64,000 nucleotides of DNA. Source: Hydractinia symbiolongicarpus (lineage: Eukaryota; Cnidaria; Hydrozoa; Anthoathecata; Hydractiniidae). The notes below the pieces were generated by a model. That model was not told the origin of the DNA and did no database searches. It saw only the letters and a list, made by a program, of their open reading frames with translations. The stretch covers positions 8,246,001 through 8,310,000 of the forward strand of contig NC_079878.1 of the NCBI RefSeq assembly GCF_029227915.1, in the 5' to 3' direction. Of this stretch, positions 56,301 through 64,000 are shown piece after piece. Position numbers and translations under genes: made by a program. Positions within the stretch are counted from its first letter, which is position 1. Every line of letters begins with the position of its first letter.

Positions 56301-59300
56301 CGTCATATTTTGCTGAAACAATTCTTTTTCTTTCTACGTGTCCACTCATTTGCCTTTATGACATATTAGCTAACACAATATATACTATCAATAACAATGT
56401 GGTAAATCAATTTGTTTAGTCAACTTCCAATGTTTATACAAGTTCACAAAAAGCATAGACTGTTTTTTTTTGGAATGTGTTTGGGCGGCGGATTTCGTAC
56501 ATCTTATGAAATGATTCAACTCAGTTACACACCACATAGTTGTAATCATGTGCAAGGGATGATTGAAACATTTCAAGCAAAACTTGTAAGTTACTTTTTT
56601 ACCGTTAGATTCTGTAATGAAAAAGCATTCATTCATTCATTCATTCATTCATTCATTCATTCATTCATTCATTCATTCATTCTCGTTCTACCAGCATCTA
56701 TCCACCTGTATGTCTATCTATTGTTTCTCATTTTAATTAATGTGTAATGTGCTTTGTTCGCTTGAAAATTACCTCATTATGCATTTAATCATTAAGTTCA
56801 ATTTTTAGGCCTGTGAAATATCCGCACCATTATCCATCACTGTCCGATTTACGTATACAATAAACACATGGCCTGAAGAACTTTGGTGTCAAGATTTTAC
56901 TGAACCAGAATCTGATCCGTTAGATAAACTTCCATTTGGTCCATTACAGGATCCCATCAGGTATTTATTTTCGTCATTTGTTTACCTAGATCATTCAAGT
57001 TTCTCAGCAGCTGGGATTACTTTTTGCTTCATTGAATATTGTCAAGGAGATTTTAGATGTGCACTTAAATGTTTATTTTCTGGTTAGTAACAACAGCCGG
57101 GTTTATAAATAAAAATTAAAGATAAGTTTATAAAACTACAATTTTCTTAATTTCCTGTCTCAAATTATATCTGCTTATTTCTTCGTTGGTTTGTTCTCCT
57201 CTTCGTGTAATTGTTAGAGTCATCGTGCTTCATTTAAAACTCAATTACTTGGAAAGTCTTTTATTCCAAACATCTTATCCTTATCTTTTCTAAGGTTAAC
57301 TTTAATGAGCGTGTAAAATGGTAGCTCTTGAATGTCTTGGATATCGTATTGAAGGTTTACTAATCCATCTGTGACAAAATGTTTGTATGACTCTTCTCGT
57401 TTAGTAAATCTATTAAAAAAACAAGAAAGATTAGACAATAAAGGAAAGTTAAATTAGTAACATAATTAGTATCTTAATATTTCTGAAAAACCATGCTTTA
57501 GTTGTTCAGGCATATTACCATTTTCGAGAATTGTCTAATTTATTTCATCGTCTAAGTTTCGGATGTGTTTTGCCCAAAGTTAGAAACGCCTGGAAAATTC
57601 GGTAGTCTTCTTGCCAAATTTTATCGCTAAGTAGTTGGAGGAGTTTTGTTTACCTTTCTGGGTCAGCGCTTGCCTCTTTGTCAACATGCTTTAGCATTTT
57701 ATATCTTGCATATTGTGTCGAAGGTCGCCATAGTTGCAAGCCTTTCCATGTTAGTCTGAAATGTAATGAAGTTTTTATGAGTTTTATGTACATCTCATCT
57801 CATTACCTCTTATCCCAGTGAGGCCTAGTATCCATCTTAAAGATGGTTACTGTATGTTTTTACCCCCATATTAAGTAAGAAGCAGCATCTTGAAGATAAT
57901 AAGTGGCTATTTTTACAAGAAACCCGTGTTTTTTTTGTTATGGTAAAAAGTTAGCGTTTTTTATTTTTTTGAAGTCGTCTTGAGACAGGGTTAGAAATAC
58001 GGTTGTGTGTACTGAAGTTACGATGTTTTTAAATGTATGTAATATTTGCGATAAATTGTTGTCTTAAATGATGGTTTTTGAAATACGTGTTATATGAGGT
58101 GCACTTCAATTTTTCACATCATAAAACTTTCAAATGATTCATATTACCTTTTATATAAATTATCATCCTCAGCACCCCAGCCCCAAAATGAATTTGAAAA
58201 GCCATTGACCAATTTGAAATGTTCCTGTGTAAACATCTCCACCCCTCCGAATAATTCATCATACAGCAATCTGAAAAATTAACATAGTAACGGTAAAGTT
58301 TTCACTGCTTCTACATTTGTTTCGGTACGGTATTGGTATTTAGCTTTCACATGTCATGTGCAATGAACAAGAAACAAGATAAACGTTGCACGTGCGTATG
58401 CAATAATGTTTTACTTAAACTCATTATACCTGTAACATGTGACATGTCGCAAATCGTTTCATATTGCAACCATTAAAATGAAATGTAAATTAGTGCGTCT
58501 GATAAAACTTAATCTATGGTGTGTTTAATGGAAAATGATGACAAAAACGGGAATGCCGTTCAGTTTTTTTCATTATTCTCAAAAAAATAAGAAGCATTTC
58601 ATCTGTTTTTTTTATAACAAAGTTACATTGAAAGAACAAGTGGTTGTTTTAATTCAAATTTTATCAACCTATGTAATGTGGAACGAGTTAGTTTAAGTGT
58701 TTTAGCTCATACAGTACCAACCACAAAGAATTTGTGTCAAGTATGGGTAGCTAGCTTTAACGTTGCTTCAATGGAAGTATTGAAATACATAGTTGTCTGC
58801 CTGCGAACACTTGGATAGAAAACATATTCTAATGCACATAACCAGGAAAGTCAAGAACGTCTTGTGGAAGACATTATGTATATCTGTTATCACCATGGTC
58901 ACACTCACTTGAACTTACTTGTATTCAAATTTGTCTAATGCAACACATAAGTGTTGCGGTGATGAGCTGCAGTCGTAAGTGTTTCGGTCATCTTCTGGTA
59001 ACAGGTCAACATCGTGAAACACGAAACAGTCATAAGGGAAGAACTTTAAAGCTTCTCGAAAACCCACGTTGAGAAGTTTCCCTCTGTTGAACTTGTATTC
59101 GTCTTCCTTAAAGAAACATCAGTTTTTTTATACCCTATTGGGATCTGGTCCGCGAAAATTTTGAGAATGGTGAGACTGAGTTTTTGTTGATACATCCAAA
59201 AGCTTAGTCAGATGAGTCATCTTACTTTACAAATTTAAATATATGGCGACTTATTTCCTCGGACTTCTGGGTTGGTTCTTTAACCTGTTAAAAAGTTAAC

Positions 59301-62300
59301 TTTATTGATGTAAAGCCTGAGATTTTCTTACACAGGAACTAAGTTTTACAGAAGTCGTTTGGTGCCGACAATAGTATAGTTTACCTGCTCAACAGCAAAA
59401 ATTCTGTAATGTAACTTTTGACGCTGCAAGATTGGATGTAAATGTCTGAGAAAGATTGCTAGATGTTCTTCTCGATCTTTATATGGGATAATGATTGCAA
59501 CCTGAGAGAAAGAATAACTTCATTGTTATGTTTGGTTGTCATTTGTTTGTTTTGTTTTCTATTTCTATTGTTGGCAATCTGTCACATTGTTGGGTCTGCC
59601 ACGTGATTTTTGTTGTTAGATTCATGAACGTTTTTTCTTTTATTGGCACTCTGTCACATTGTTGGGTCTGCCACGTGATTTTTGTTGTTAGATTCATGAT
59701 CGTTTTTTCATTTGTTGGCACTCTATTACATTGTTAGGTGTACCACGTTTTTGTCTCATACTTTTAAGGAAGAAAAATTAAGAGACTGTGATGTTGCTTT
59801 TTTAAGCAACATTAACTGTAAGTCACGAGATAAAAAAAAGGCTCAGAAACGAACGAATGAATAGACTATTTAATTTACATTTTTCTTTGCTAAGCAAAGT
59901 TTTGGCTGCCACCATCCACCATTTTGCACAGATGAAAGACTGTCCATATTTTTCAATTGCATCATTGATACGGTAGAGGTGTTAACCTGTAGTCTTCCCT
60001 CTAAACAAGATAAATTATTTTGCTAATTTTGTATATTTCCTTATTATTATTTACGCGTCCTGTGTTTTTCCGTTTCTGTTCCTCCCTATTTCCTTTTTAC
60101 AATGAAGTGAACTTTTTTTTTGCGCCATATTGAATGAGATCCCTAAAAACCTCGTTAAGATTTATTTCCATTTTCCCAACCGTTTCAAAACGATTCATCA
60201 TTTGTGCAATCAATTTATTTTGAGCTAGAACTGCTCAGAAAATTGTGAATCAGAATGTAGGACAAATAAAACGATATACTTAGTTTAGCTGTGCAACTGT
60301 CCAAGATTTTGTGGTCACATATTCTTTGGATATACGTATTTATCTCCACACTTGTTTTCATATAATCTTTCTCAGGCGAACTGTCAAATAACTTGATTCT
60401 CTCAGCATTTATACAGTCCTTTGCAGGTTTTCCAAACTGAGTGTTTTTGTCCTTCAAAGAGTCATCTGGTGTCAACGTGTTATACATCAACGATCTTTCA
60501 ACATCAATTGTTGTGCCAATTTCTACGTCTCTGTTAGAAATGTCCACTCGTTGAGTTAGTTGAATGTTGATGTTTTGTATTTGATGGAGGAACATTGTAT
60601 ATGTGTATATAAATGAAAGAGTGAGAAGAAGTATCAGCAGAAATGGTATTAGTAAAGTCTTTTGACGCGTGGTCAGTTCTTTGATGATATATGATGAGAT
60701 CATTTTATGTCAGTTTAACTCATTTACATAAATTATGTTTTTTATACTGTTGAAAAATAAATGATAAAATTATATTTTTGTATACTCAGATTGTTCTTTC
60801 ATCTGATATTCTATCTCTTCGTTAACTTACTAAAAGTATATATTTCATATAGAGGTTTTGTTGTTAAACAAATGTTTTTGAATACATTTTAAAATCCATG
60901 ACAACTTCTTTTGTTTACTTCAAAACACGTGCTTTCTATATTCGCTCAACACTTCTTCCAGACTAGTGAGAATTTCTTCAACATTTCATATTTTTGTTGC
61001 GTCCGTAGATTGACTGTGTAAATGTTAAATGTATGATAATCGTAAGTTAGGTTTTTATAACCGTTTCAGGTCTTTTAACCTTTTTTATTCTCTTTGGAAG
61101 TTAAAAAAAATAATTTGTTGACATTCTGCGCATTTATGCTGTTTAATTTTGTTGTCCATCGCTACGTTTCTTTGAATGTTTTCAACTGTTCTACTTGTAG
61201 AACGTTTAACCATTTTGGGTAAATTTATTCACTTTTACCTTCCTGTTGTAAATATTTAGAAAACACGTTTAGGGTTGTTCTTAAGACACTTTACGACTTG
61301 ACGTTTTAAAGTGGTTGTTTATTTTTTTTTTTTGTTTGCGAAAAACTAGAGAGAAAAAGAAGTTAGAAATCAGGTGTTAAGAATTGTTGACAAGGTGGAT
61401 GAAAAGTAATGGTTGTGAATTGGCTTGTAGGCACTGAAAAACCTAATACTAAATAAATAAAAAGGACCTGGTACTAAAACGGTCGAAGGTCTTTTGGGGA
61501 TGTCGAAATGCGACTCTTAGTTGTGGTAATTACAGAAGCTTAAAGCTCGTAAAACATACAACTGCATTCGATTTACATGAAGTAACGCAAGCACTCTTCA
61601 TTTACTCATGTGTTTGGAAAAAAATTCGTGATTGTTTTGTTATCGCAACTTCTGATCCTTTGAAATAAGAAAGTGTTGTTCTGCCAAACATCAGATATAT
61701 GCAACGACACGTGACAAGATAGAAAGATAACTTTATTTTGTATCACACAGGAATTTTTGTACTAAACTCGATGTCCCACACTTCAATTAAGTCAGAATTT
61801 TTTTGTAAGAAACTGTTCGCGAAATTTGACTTGCTTTTACTTACATGTTGTATTTTGCGTAACCCAGTTACGTTGGTTTGGTGTATCGAGAAAGTGAACT
61901 GAACCATATTGAGTAAAGAAGTGTATTTGGAAATAAAACGTATTGAGAAATGTATTGGGAAAATGAGTTAGGCTTGTTAGACGTGGACGGTGACATAAGA
62001 CATTCTTGTTTAGAGAAAAATTGTTGTGATAAGCAGTCTACCAAGGTGGCAACATGAAATAAGGAATAACAAGAAATGATGACGAAGATTATTATACACA
62101 GTGTTTCTTTATAAGAGCAGACAATATGTGAACCCAAGAGATCACCTATCTTGAGAACATTTCAAGTCCAGCAAGGCTTTTACATCCTTTTCTTGAAATG
62201 TTTTCGAATAATATTCCACAATTTTAGTAATACTAAATTGCGAAATTGCGAACTAAGGGGGTTGATTTTAACACTTTTCTTTACGTTAAAGCAAACCTTG

Positions 62301-62487
62301 AATAGGAAACGAGAAAATTGTGACCAATGATTTGTAAAAATATTTTTGCCTTTAATAATCTAGCATTAAACTCTTTTAACTTTTGAACAGATGTAACTAC
62401 CTTGCTTCTTTTTTATAGAGACTTGCAACTAGCTGCCACTTGGCCATGTTTGTCCAGTGATGTTCTTGTCGATGACGCGAACTGCAG
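44347..62487 (+). CDS. RAB3GAP1: Rab3 GTPase-activating protein catalytic subunit, N-terminal part (9 exons; runs past the window)
   Basis: Exons 44347-44364, 49776-49828, 54897-54975, 55044-55158, 55549-55636, 56032-56151, 56420-56585, 56809-56960 and 62419-62487; all junctions are GT..AG and phases agree through about 286 codons. Matching strings include [54 protein letters not shown] and [11 protein letters not shown]. With RAB3GAP2, this protein is the catalytic subunit stimulating Rab3 GTP hydrolysis; the complex also acts on Rab18 in ER and autophagy traffic. The rest, including the catalytic Arg region, lies beyond position 64000. Exon 1 is only 18 coding nt. Intron 1 is 5.4 kb of repeats, intron 2 holds a BEN-carrying transposon and intron 8 a complete B4GALT gene in antisense. 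A CSGALNACT-like short gene structure is not seen here: introns are long and repeat-filled. Confidence 0.93.
44387..44830 (-). mobile_element. Helitron fragment in intron 1 of RAB3GAP1
   Basis: The 3' end CTAG (44387-44390) and altered hairpin (AGCGGAAAAATCCAC, plus strand) lie 22 bp after the exon 1 donor. About 430 bp match the start of the unit at 35500 (GACGTCAGCAGTG, AAAATCTTACAAAATG, GAACAGCTTGCAAGGT). No 5' end is found. Confidence 0.65.
45165..45300 (+). repeat. 26-bp tandem repeat, about 5 copies
   Basis: Unit ACACGGAGTAGTGTGACATG plus CTTAGT, nearly perfect in the last four copies. It is preceded from about 44940 by looser TATGC(C/T)ATACAGA(G/C)TATGC words. Related words reappear at 46150-46200. 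RAB3GAP1 intron 1. Confidence 0.8.
45297..45700. repeat. Possible inverted-repeat element with ACGGGCGAGTTCGGG ends
   Basis: ACGGGCGAGTTCGGGCGA at about 45300 is mirrored by CCCGAACTCGCCTGAAAACGCCCG at about 45675 (read in parts), with further CGGGC words between. It resembles a MITE sitting between two blocks of the 26-bp repeat family. Confidence 0.45.
46888..47375 (+). repeat. 53-bp minisatellite, about 9 units
   Basis: Unit AAACTTTTAAAATGCGATCT, then poly-A, CATTTCTATCGCCG and TTTTTCGTTTTT. Units differ by a few bases, the last ones most, a pattern typical of an old array. RAB3GAP1 intron 1. Confidence 0.85.
47415..48885. mobile_element. Non-autonomous DNA transposon with TATAACCCGCA ends
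   Basis: The left end TATTTTCAGGTATATAACCCGC is mirrored by GCGGGTTATATACCGGAAAATA at 48864-48885. Extra TATAACCCGCA words cluster near both ends (47450, 47510, 48800, 48820). About 1.47 kb without transposase. It contains the SINE-like insert at 47740-47806. Confidence 0.65.
47740..47806 (+). repeat. SINE-like conserved segment with (GAT)n tail
   Basis: CCCGTCCAACCCATGCTAGC then ATGGAAAACGGACGTTAAGC and a (GAT)7 run. From memory this closely resembles the 3' region of SINEs abundant in cephalopods and some other invertebrates. The core includes the perfect palindrome CCATGCTAGCATGG. The 5' tRNA-like head is not recognisable here. Confidence 0.5.
50943..52439 (-). CDS. Tudor/chromo-barrel-like plus BEN domain protein, 2 exons
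   Basis: Exons 52107-52439 and 50943-52025 (GTATGT donor, TTATTATTAG acceptor) join in phase to 471 aa. Residues about 8-60 ([17 protein letters not shown], then [14 protein letters not shown]) resemble a Tudor-knot or chromo-barrel fold, which in other proteins reads methylated histones. Residues about 215-272 are charged heptad-like coiled coil ([20 protein letters not shown]). A basic PKKRK patch follows, and the C-terminal about 80 residues ([16 protein letters not shown] to [15 protein letters not shown]) look like a BEN domain, a DNA-binding and chromatin module. Open throughout with good splice sites, so possibly functional. It lies inside the 4.8-kb transposon, antisense to RAB3GAP1, and may be an accessory DNA-binding protein of the element or captured cargo. 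Confidence 0.75.
52953..53759 (-). CDS. Truncated transposase-like protein (AT-hook, helix-turn-helix, start of DDE domain)
   Basis: Exons 53681-53759 and 52953-53593 give 239 aa. After an acidic N-terminus comes an AT-hook-like RRGRPS. Then a helix-turn-helix-like region ([27 protein letters not shown]) and the beginning of an RNase-H-like catalytic domain with a first Asp in [14 protein letters not shown], and DHDF downstream. The rest of a DDE domain is missing: the frame ends in a basic tail RRKQFAKAR. It is therefore a 3'-truncated transposase, unlikely to be catalytic alone, or a DNA-binding remnant that still makes protein. Family name not assigned. Confidence 0.6.
53890..54310. repeat. 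TTCGTAT-rich repeat block with 140-bp direct duplication
   Basis: A segment with GAAATAATTA(T/C)GCGC(A/T)ATTACG and CCGGTACTTTTGAAGTTCG occurs twice (from about 53911 and 54055). It is followed by dense ACTTCGTTT/GTTCGTAT words and palindromes such as GTTCGTATAATTATACGAA. It separates the transposase from the BEN fragment, perhaps a nested MITE. Confidence 0.6.
54311..54585 (-). pseudogene. BEN-domain fragment
   Basis: An open stretch reads [20 protein letters not shown], then [27 protein letters not shown] and a run of lysines: the core of a BEN domain, different from that in the Tudor/BEN gene. There is no ATG upstream; stop codons precede it and the repeat block follows it, so it is a fragment of a larger gene. 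Confidence 0.55.
56628..56680 (+). repeat. (ATTC)n microsatellite, about 13 copies
   Basis: Perfect CATT/ATTC tetranucleotide run in RAB3GAP1 intron 7, just after exon 7. Confidence 0.95.
57241..60703 (-). CDS. B4GALT: Beta-1,4-galactosyltransferase, complete, 7 exons, nested in RAB3GAP1 intron 8
   Basis: Exons in transcript order: 60280-60703, 59879-60000, 59385-59501, 58919-59106, 58148-58270, 57654-57755 and 57241-57409. Every junction is in phase, giving 414 aa (human B4GALT1 is 398). It adds galactose from UDP-Gal to terminal GlcNAc (or GalNAc) on glycoconjugates in the Golgi. Type II membrane anchor at about 17-40; catalytic domain from GGWWQPKLC through [14 protein letters not shown] (donor binding). 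The Mn2+ DxD is D253-V-D255 in [10 protein letters not shown]. Then follow [15 protein letters not shown] and the acceptor-site WGWGAEDD at 313-320, where family members usually have Gly in place of this Ala. DPERF and KMLKH near the end are also typical. Transcribed opposite to its host gene. Paralog class (1-4) not resolved. Confidence 0.94.
59571..59752 (+). repeat. 72-bp tandem repeat, about 2.5 copies
   Basis: TTGGCA(A/C)TCTGTCACATTG, then TTGGGTCTGCCACGTG and TTGTTGTTAGATTCATGA recur at 59571, 59643 and 59715. It lies in the intron between B4GALT exons 2 and 3. Confidence 0.85.
60704..62418. other. 5' flank of B4GALT within RAB3GAP1 intron 8, nothing else seen
   Basis: AT-rich, with no supported open frame or repeat. 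The B4GALT promoter should lie in the first part. Confidence 0.4.
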
Positions 62488-63336
62488 GTCAGTTTCCCGC
62501 CTGTTTTACATATTGTACATATATTATTCATATATTCACTTTGCCAGTTATTTATAAAATGTGCGGATAACTCAGACGGTTTTCTTGGTCTCTCAGAGGT
62601 GACTGTTCATGGTATTGTTAGTTTTTTTTGTTGAAACAAAAGGAGGTAAATCAAAGACAGAACTTGCGATTTAAAACCACCTAAGTACAGAAGAAAATAA
62701 TAGATCCAGCTTTAGTACATATATTATAAGCTTCTAAAGTGTGTTTCTACTTTTAAAGCAGCTGTATGTTTGGCATTGTGCAGCGACTATTTGCAGCAAG
62801 CAAATTTACATATAGTATAGTTTACGAGCAATAGGAAACATAAAATCATTAGCTTTTACTCTCGTGAAATGCTGTGGTGCACGGCTTAATGAGGTATATT
62901 TGGATATTTACAAGTATTGTAATATGCTTTCTATAGCTCAAGTATATTTAATTCCCAGTAACAGTAATTATTAACTTATAAAACCAGAGAACAACACCCT
63001 AGCTTACTAAGTCCAATCTTCTTTCAAGGTTTGTTTTGGTTTCAGATACCCCAAGTATCACATATCGTATTTGCCATTAGCTATTATCATTTCTTAGATT
63101 TAAACTTTTATTGCAAATTTACAGACATAAATTCTGTAAATGTTTTTGTTTTAACTATGATGCAATGTGATCTTTCTTATGTCATTACTAAGATAAGAAA
63201 CTGGCTTTGCAATTAAGCGAAGTAGCCATTTCAGTCGCTTTTGTGTGGTAAAAAAATTAACTGTAATTATGTTTTTCAAATGTTGTTAAATAAAATACAA
63301 AAAATTGACATCTAAACTAACTAGGCATAAAAATGT
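62488..63336. other. RAB3GAP1 intron 9 sequence, no feature seen
   Basis: No further RAB3GAP1 exon is recognisable before the window ends, so intron 9 is at least 1.5 kb. Confidence 0.4.
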
Positions 63337-63342
63337 TTTATT
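63337..63342 (-). terminator. Polyadenylation signal AATAAA of the claudin-like gene
   Basis: TTTATT on the plus strand, 72 nt beyond the claudin-like stop. Confidence 0.55.
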
Positions 63343-63413
63343 TTCGAAACACATGCTAATTCTAACAAGAGGGAGCGCAATTAGAAAGCAGCTTTTAAAG
63401 AATATTCTCCAGT

Positions 63414-63920
63414 CTATTCATCTTTCACCATTATACACGCATAGCCACCTACAAAAGGTGCAATGCACGTGATAATCCAAGATATAATATACCCCCATCC
63501 CCACTTGTACGGACTTGGTAATTCAGATCCCTCGTAGTCAGTGTACACAGATAGAGCGATTAGCATACATAACGGACCAATCAAAAGCGTCACAGCAGAG
63601 TATATCAATCGTGGTGTGTACGAAATTATTCGGACGACTACCATGACAAAACCAACTGTCAGAATCAAAACAGATAACGCTGCACATGTTTGAACTCCGC
63701 GCATCCACCTCGGCAGATCCTTGTTGAATTTGTTATCAATGTCGTAACACTCGTCGTTATGGTAACACATTCGCCAAAGTCCGTAATGCGAAACGTAAAT
63801 GTCGCTTTTCGAGTCGACAGGTTTCGAACCGTCTACCCAATAGTCTTCGCTAAAACACAGCAGATAGAAAAAAAGGGCTATGCCAGTACCAAATAAAATT
63901 GGGTAAAATCCACGTTCCAT
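63414..63920 (-). CDS. Claudin/PMP22-family four-transmembrane protein, single coding exon
   Basis: 168 aa with ATG at 63918-63920. The extracellular loop between helices 1 and 2 has the family signature W28...G47-L48-W49..C52.....C58, followed by RWMRGVQTC before helix 2. Four hydrophobic segments at about 5-22, 76-98, 103-124 and 145-164 give the claudin topology with cytosolic ends. The cytoplasmic tail is very short (MVKDE) and no PDZ-binding end is obvious, closer to PMP22/EMP size than to long-tailed claudins. A junction or membrane-organising role is likely, but which subfamily cannot be told. It lies antisense, probably inside RAB3GAP1 intron 9. Confidence 0.85.
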   Translation of the reverse strand: MERGFYPILFGTGIALFFYLLCFSEDYWVDGSKPVDSKSDIYVSHYGLWRMCYHNDECYDIDNKFNKDLPRWMRGVQTCAALSVLILTVGFVMVVVRIISYTPRLIYSAVTLLIGPLCMLIALSVYTDYEGSELPSPYKWGWGYIISWIITCIAPFVGGYACIMVKDE

Positions 63921-64000
63921 TGTTTATCTAAATATTACACACAGGTTATTTTTATCATATAGATTTTATGTTCTACAAGCTGATACATTAGCAGCACGAA

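Noticed and set aside
56412-56747. 111-codon single frame read through RAB3GAP1 exon 7
   Set aside because: Only 56420-56585 is coding; the rest runs over the donor site into the (ATTC)n microsatellite.

Overview
This is animal nuclear DNA: AT-rich, with split genes (GT..AG introns), long introns and a dense load of transposable elements. It carries an ODF3/SHIPPO sperm-tail protein, a chondroitin GalNAc-transferase, RAB3GAP1, a beta-1,4-galactosyltransferase and a claudin-like protein, so it is metazoan. A cnidarian, perhaps a hydrozoan, is my best guess from the mix of transposons, Rhodococcus-type amidases and a free-standing P2X7-type zinc domain, but nothing here proves it. Exon models were built by eye from splice sites, reading phase and family motifs.

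Layout. 0.8-5.6 kb: a complete four-exon ODF3 gene (minus), with a tRNA-like SINE head and a decayed Penelope-like GIY-YIG fragment in its introns. 5.6-10.5 kb: intergenic, with a fold-back element, two MITE-type elements and a 133-bp Helitron. 10.56-12.1 kb: a single-exon CSGALNACT (plus). 13.3-14.0 kb: a single-exon class-I glutamine-amidotransferase-like gene (minus). 15.6-43.2 kb: an amidase cluster with gene A (plus, intact), gene B (minus, intact), gene C (minus, two lesions) and a decayed exon 1. Between A and B lie a Tc1/mariner-like MITE, a P2RX7_C-type gene bracketed by inverted repeats, and a Helitron array. Between B and C lie a 2-kb element with subterminal ACGTT repeats and a second head-to-tail Helitron array. 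44.3 kb to the end: the first nine coding exons of RAB3GAP1 (plus, continuing past the window). Intron 2 holds a 4.8-kb transposon with a Tudor-like/BEN gene and a truncated transposase. Intron 8 holds a complete seven-exon B4GALT gene on the opposite strand. The last part holds an antisense claudin-like gene.

Function. The two glycosyltransferases are Golgi enzymes of glycan synthesis, and RAB3GAP1 acts on Rab3/Rab18 in membrane traffic. The three amidases and the nearby glutamine-amidotransferase-like gene all belong to families acting on amide or gamma-glutamyl bonds. Their proximity is suggestive but does not show a shared pathway. The clearest evolutionary signals are: a homogenised exon-1 tract shared by the three amidases; decay of amidase C; the zinc-domain gene between about 41-bp inverted repeats; the BEN-carrying transposon; and the tandem Helitrons.
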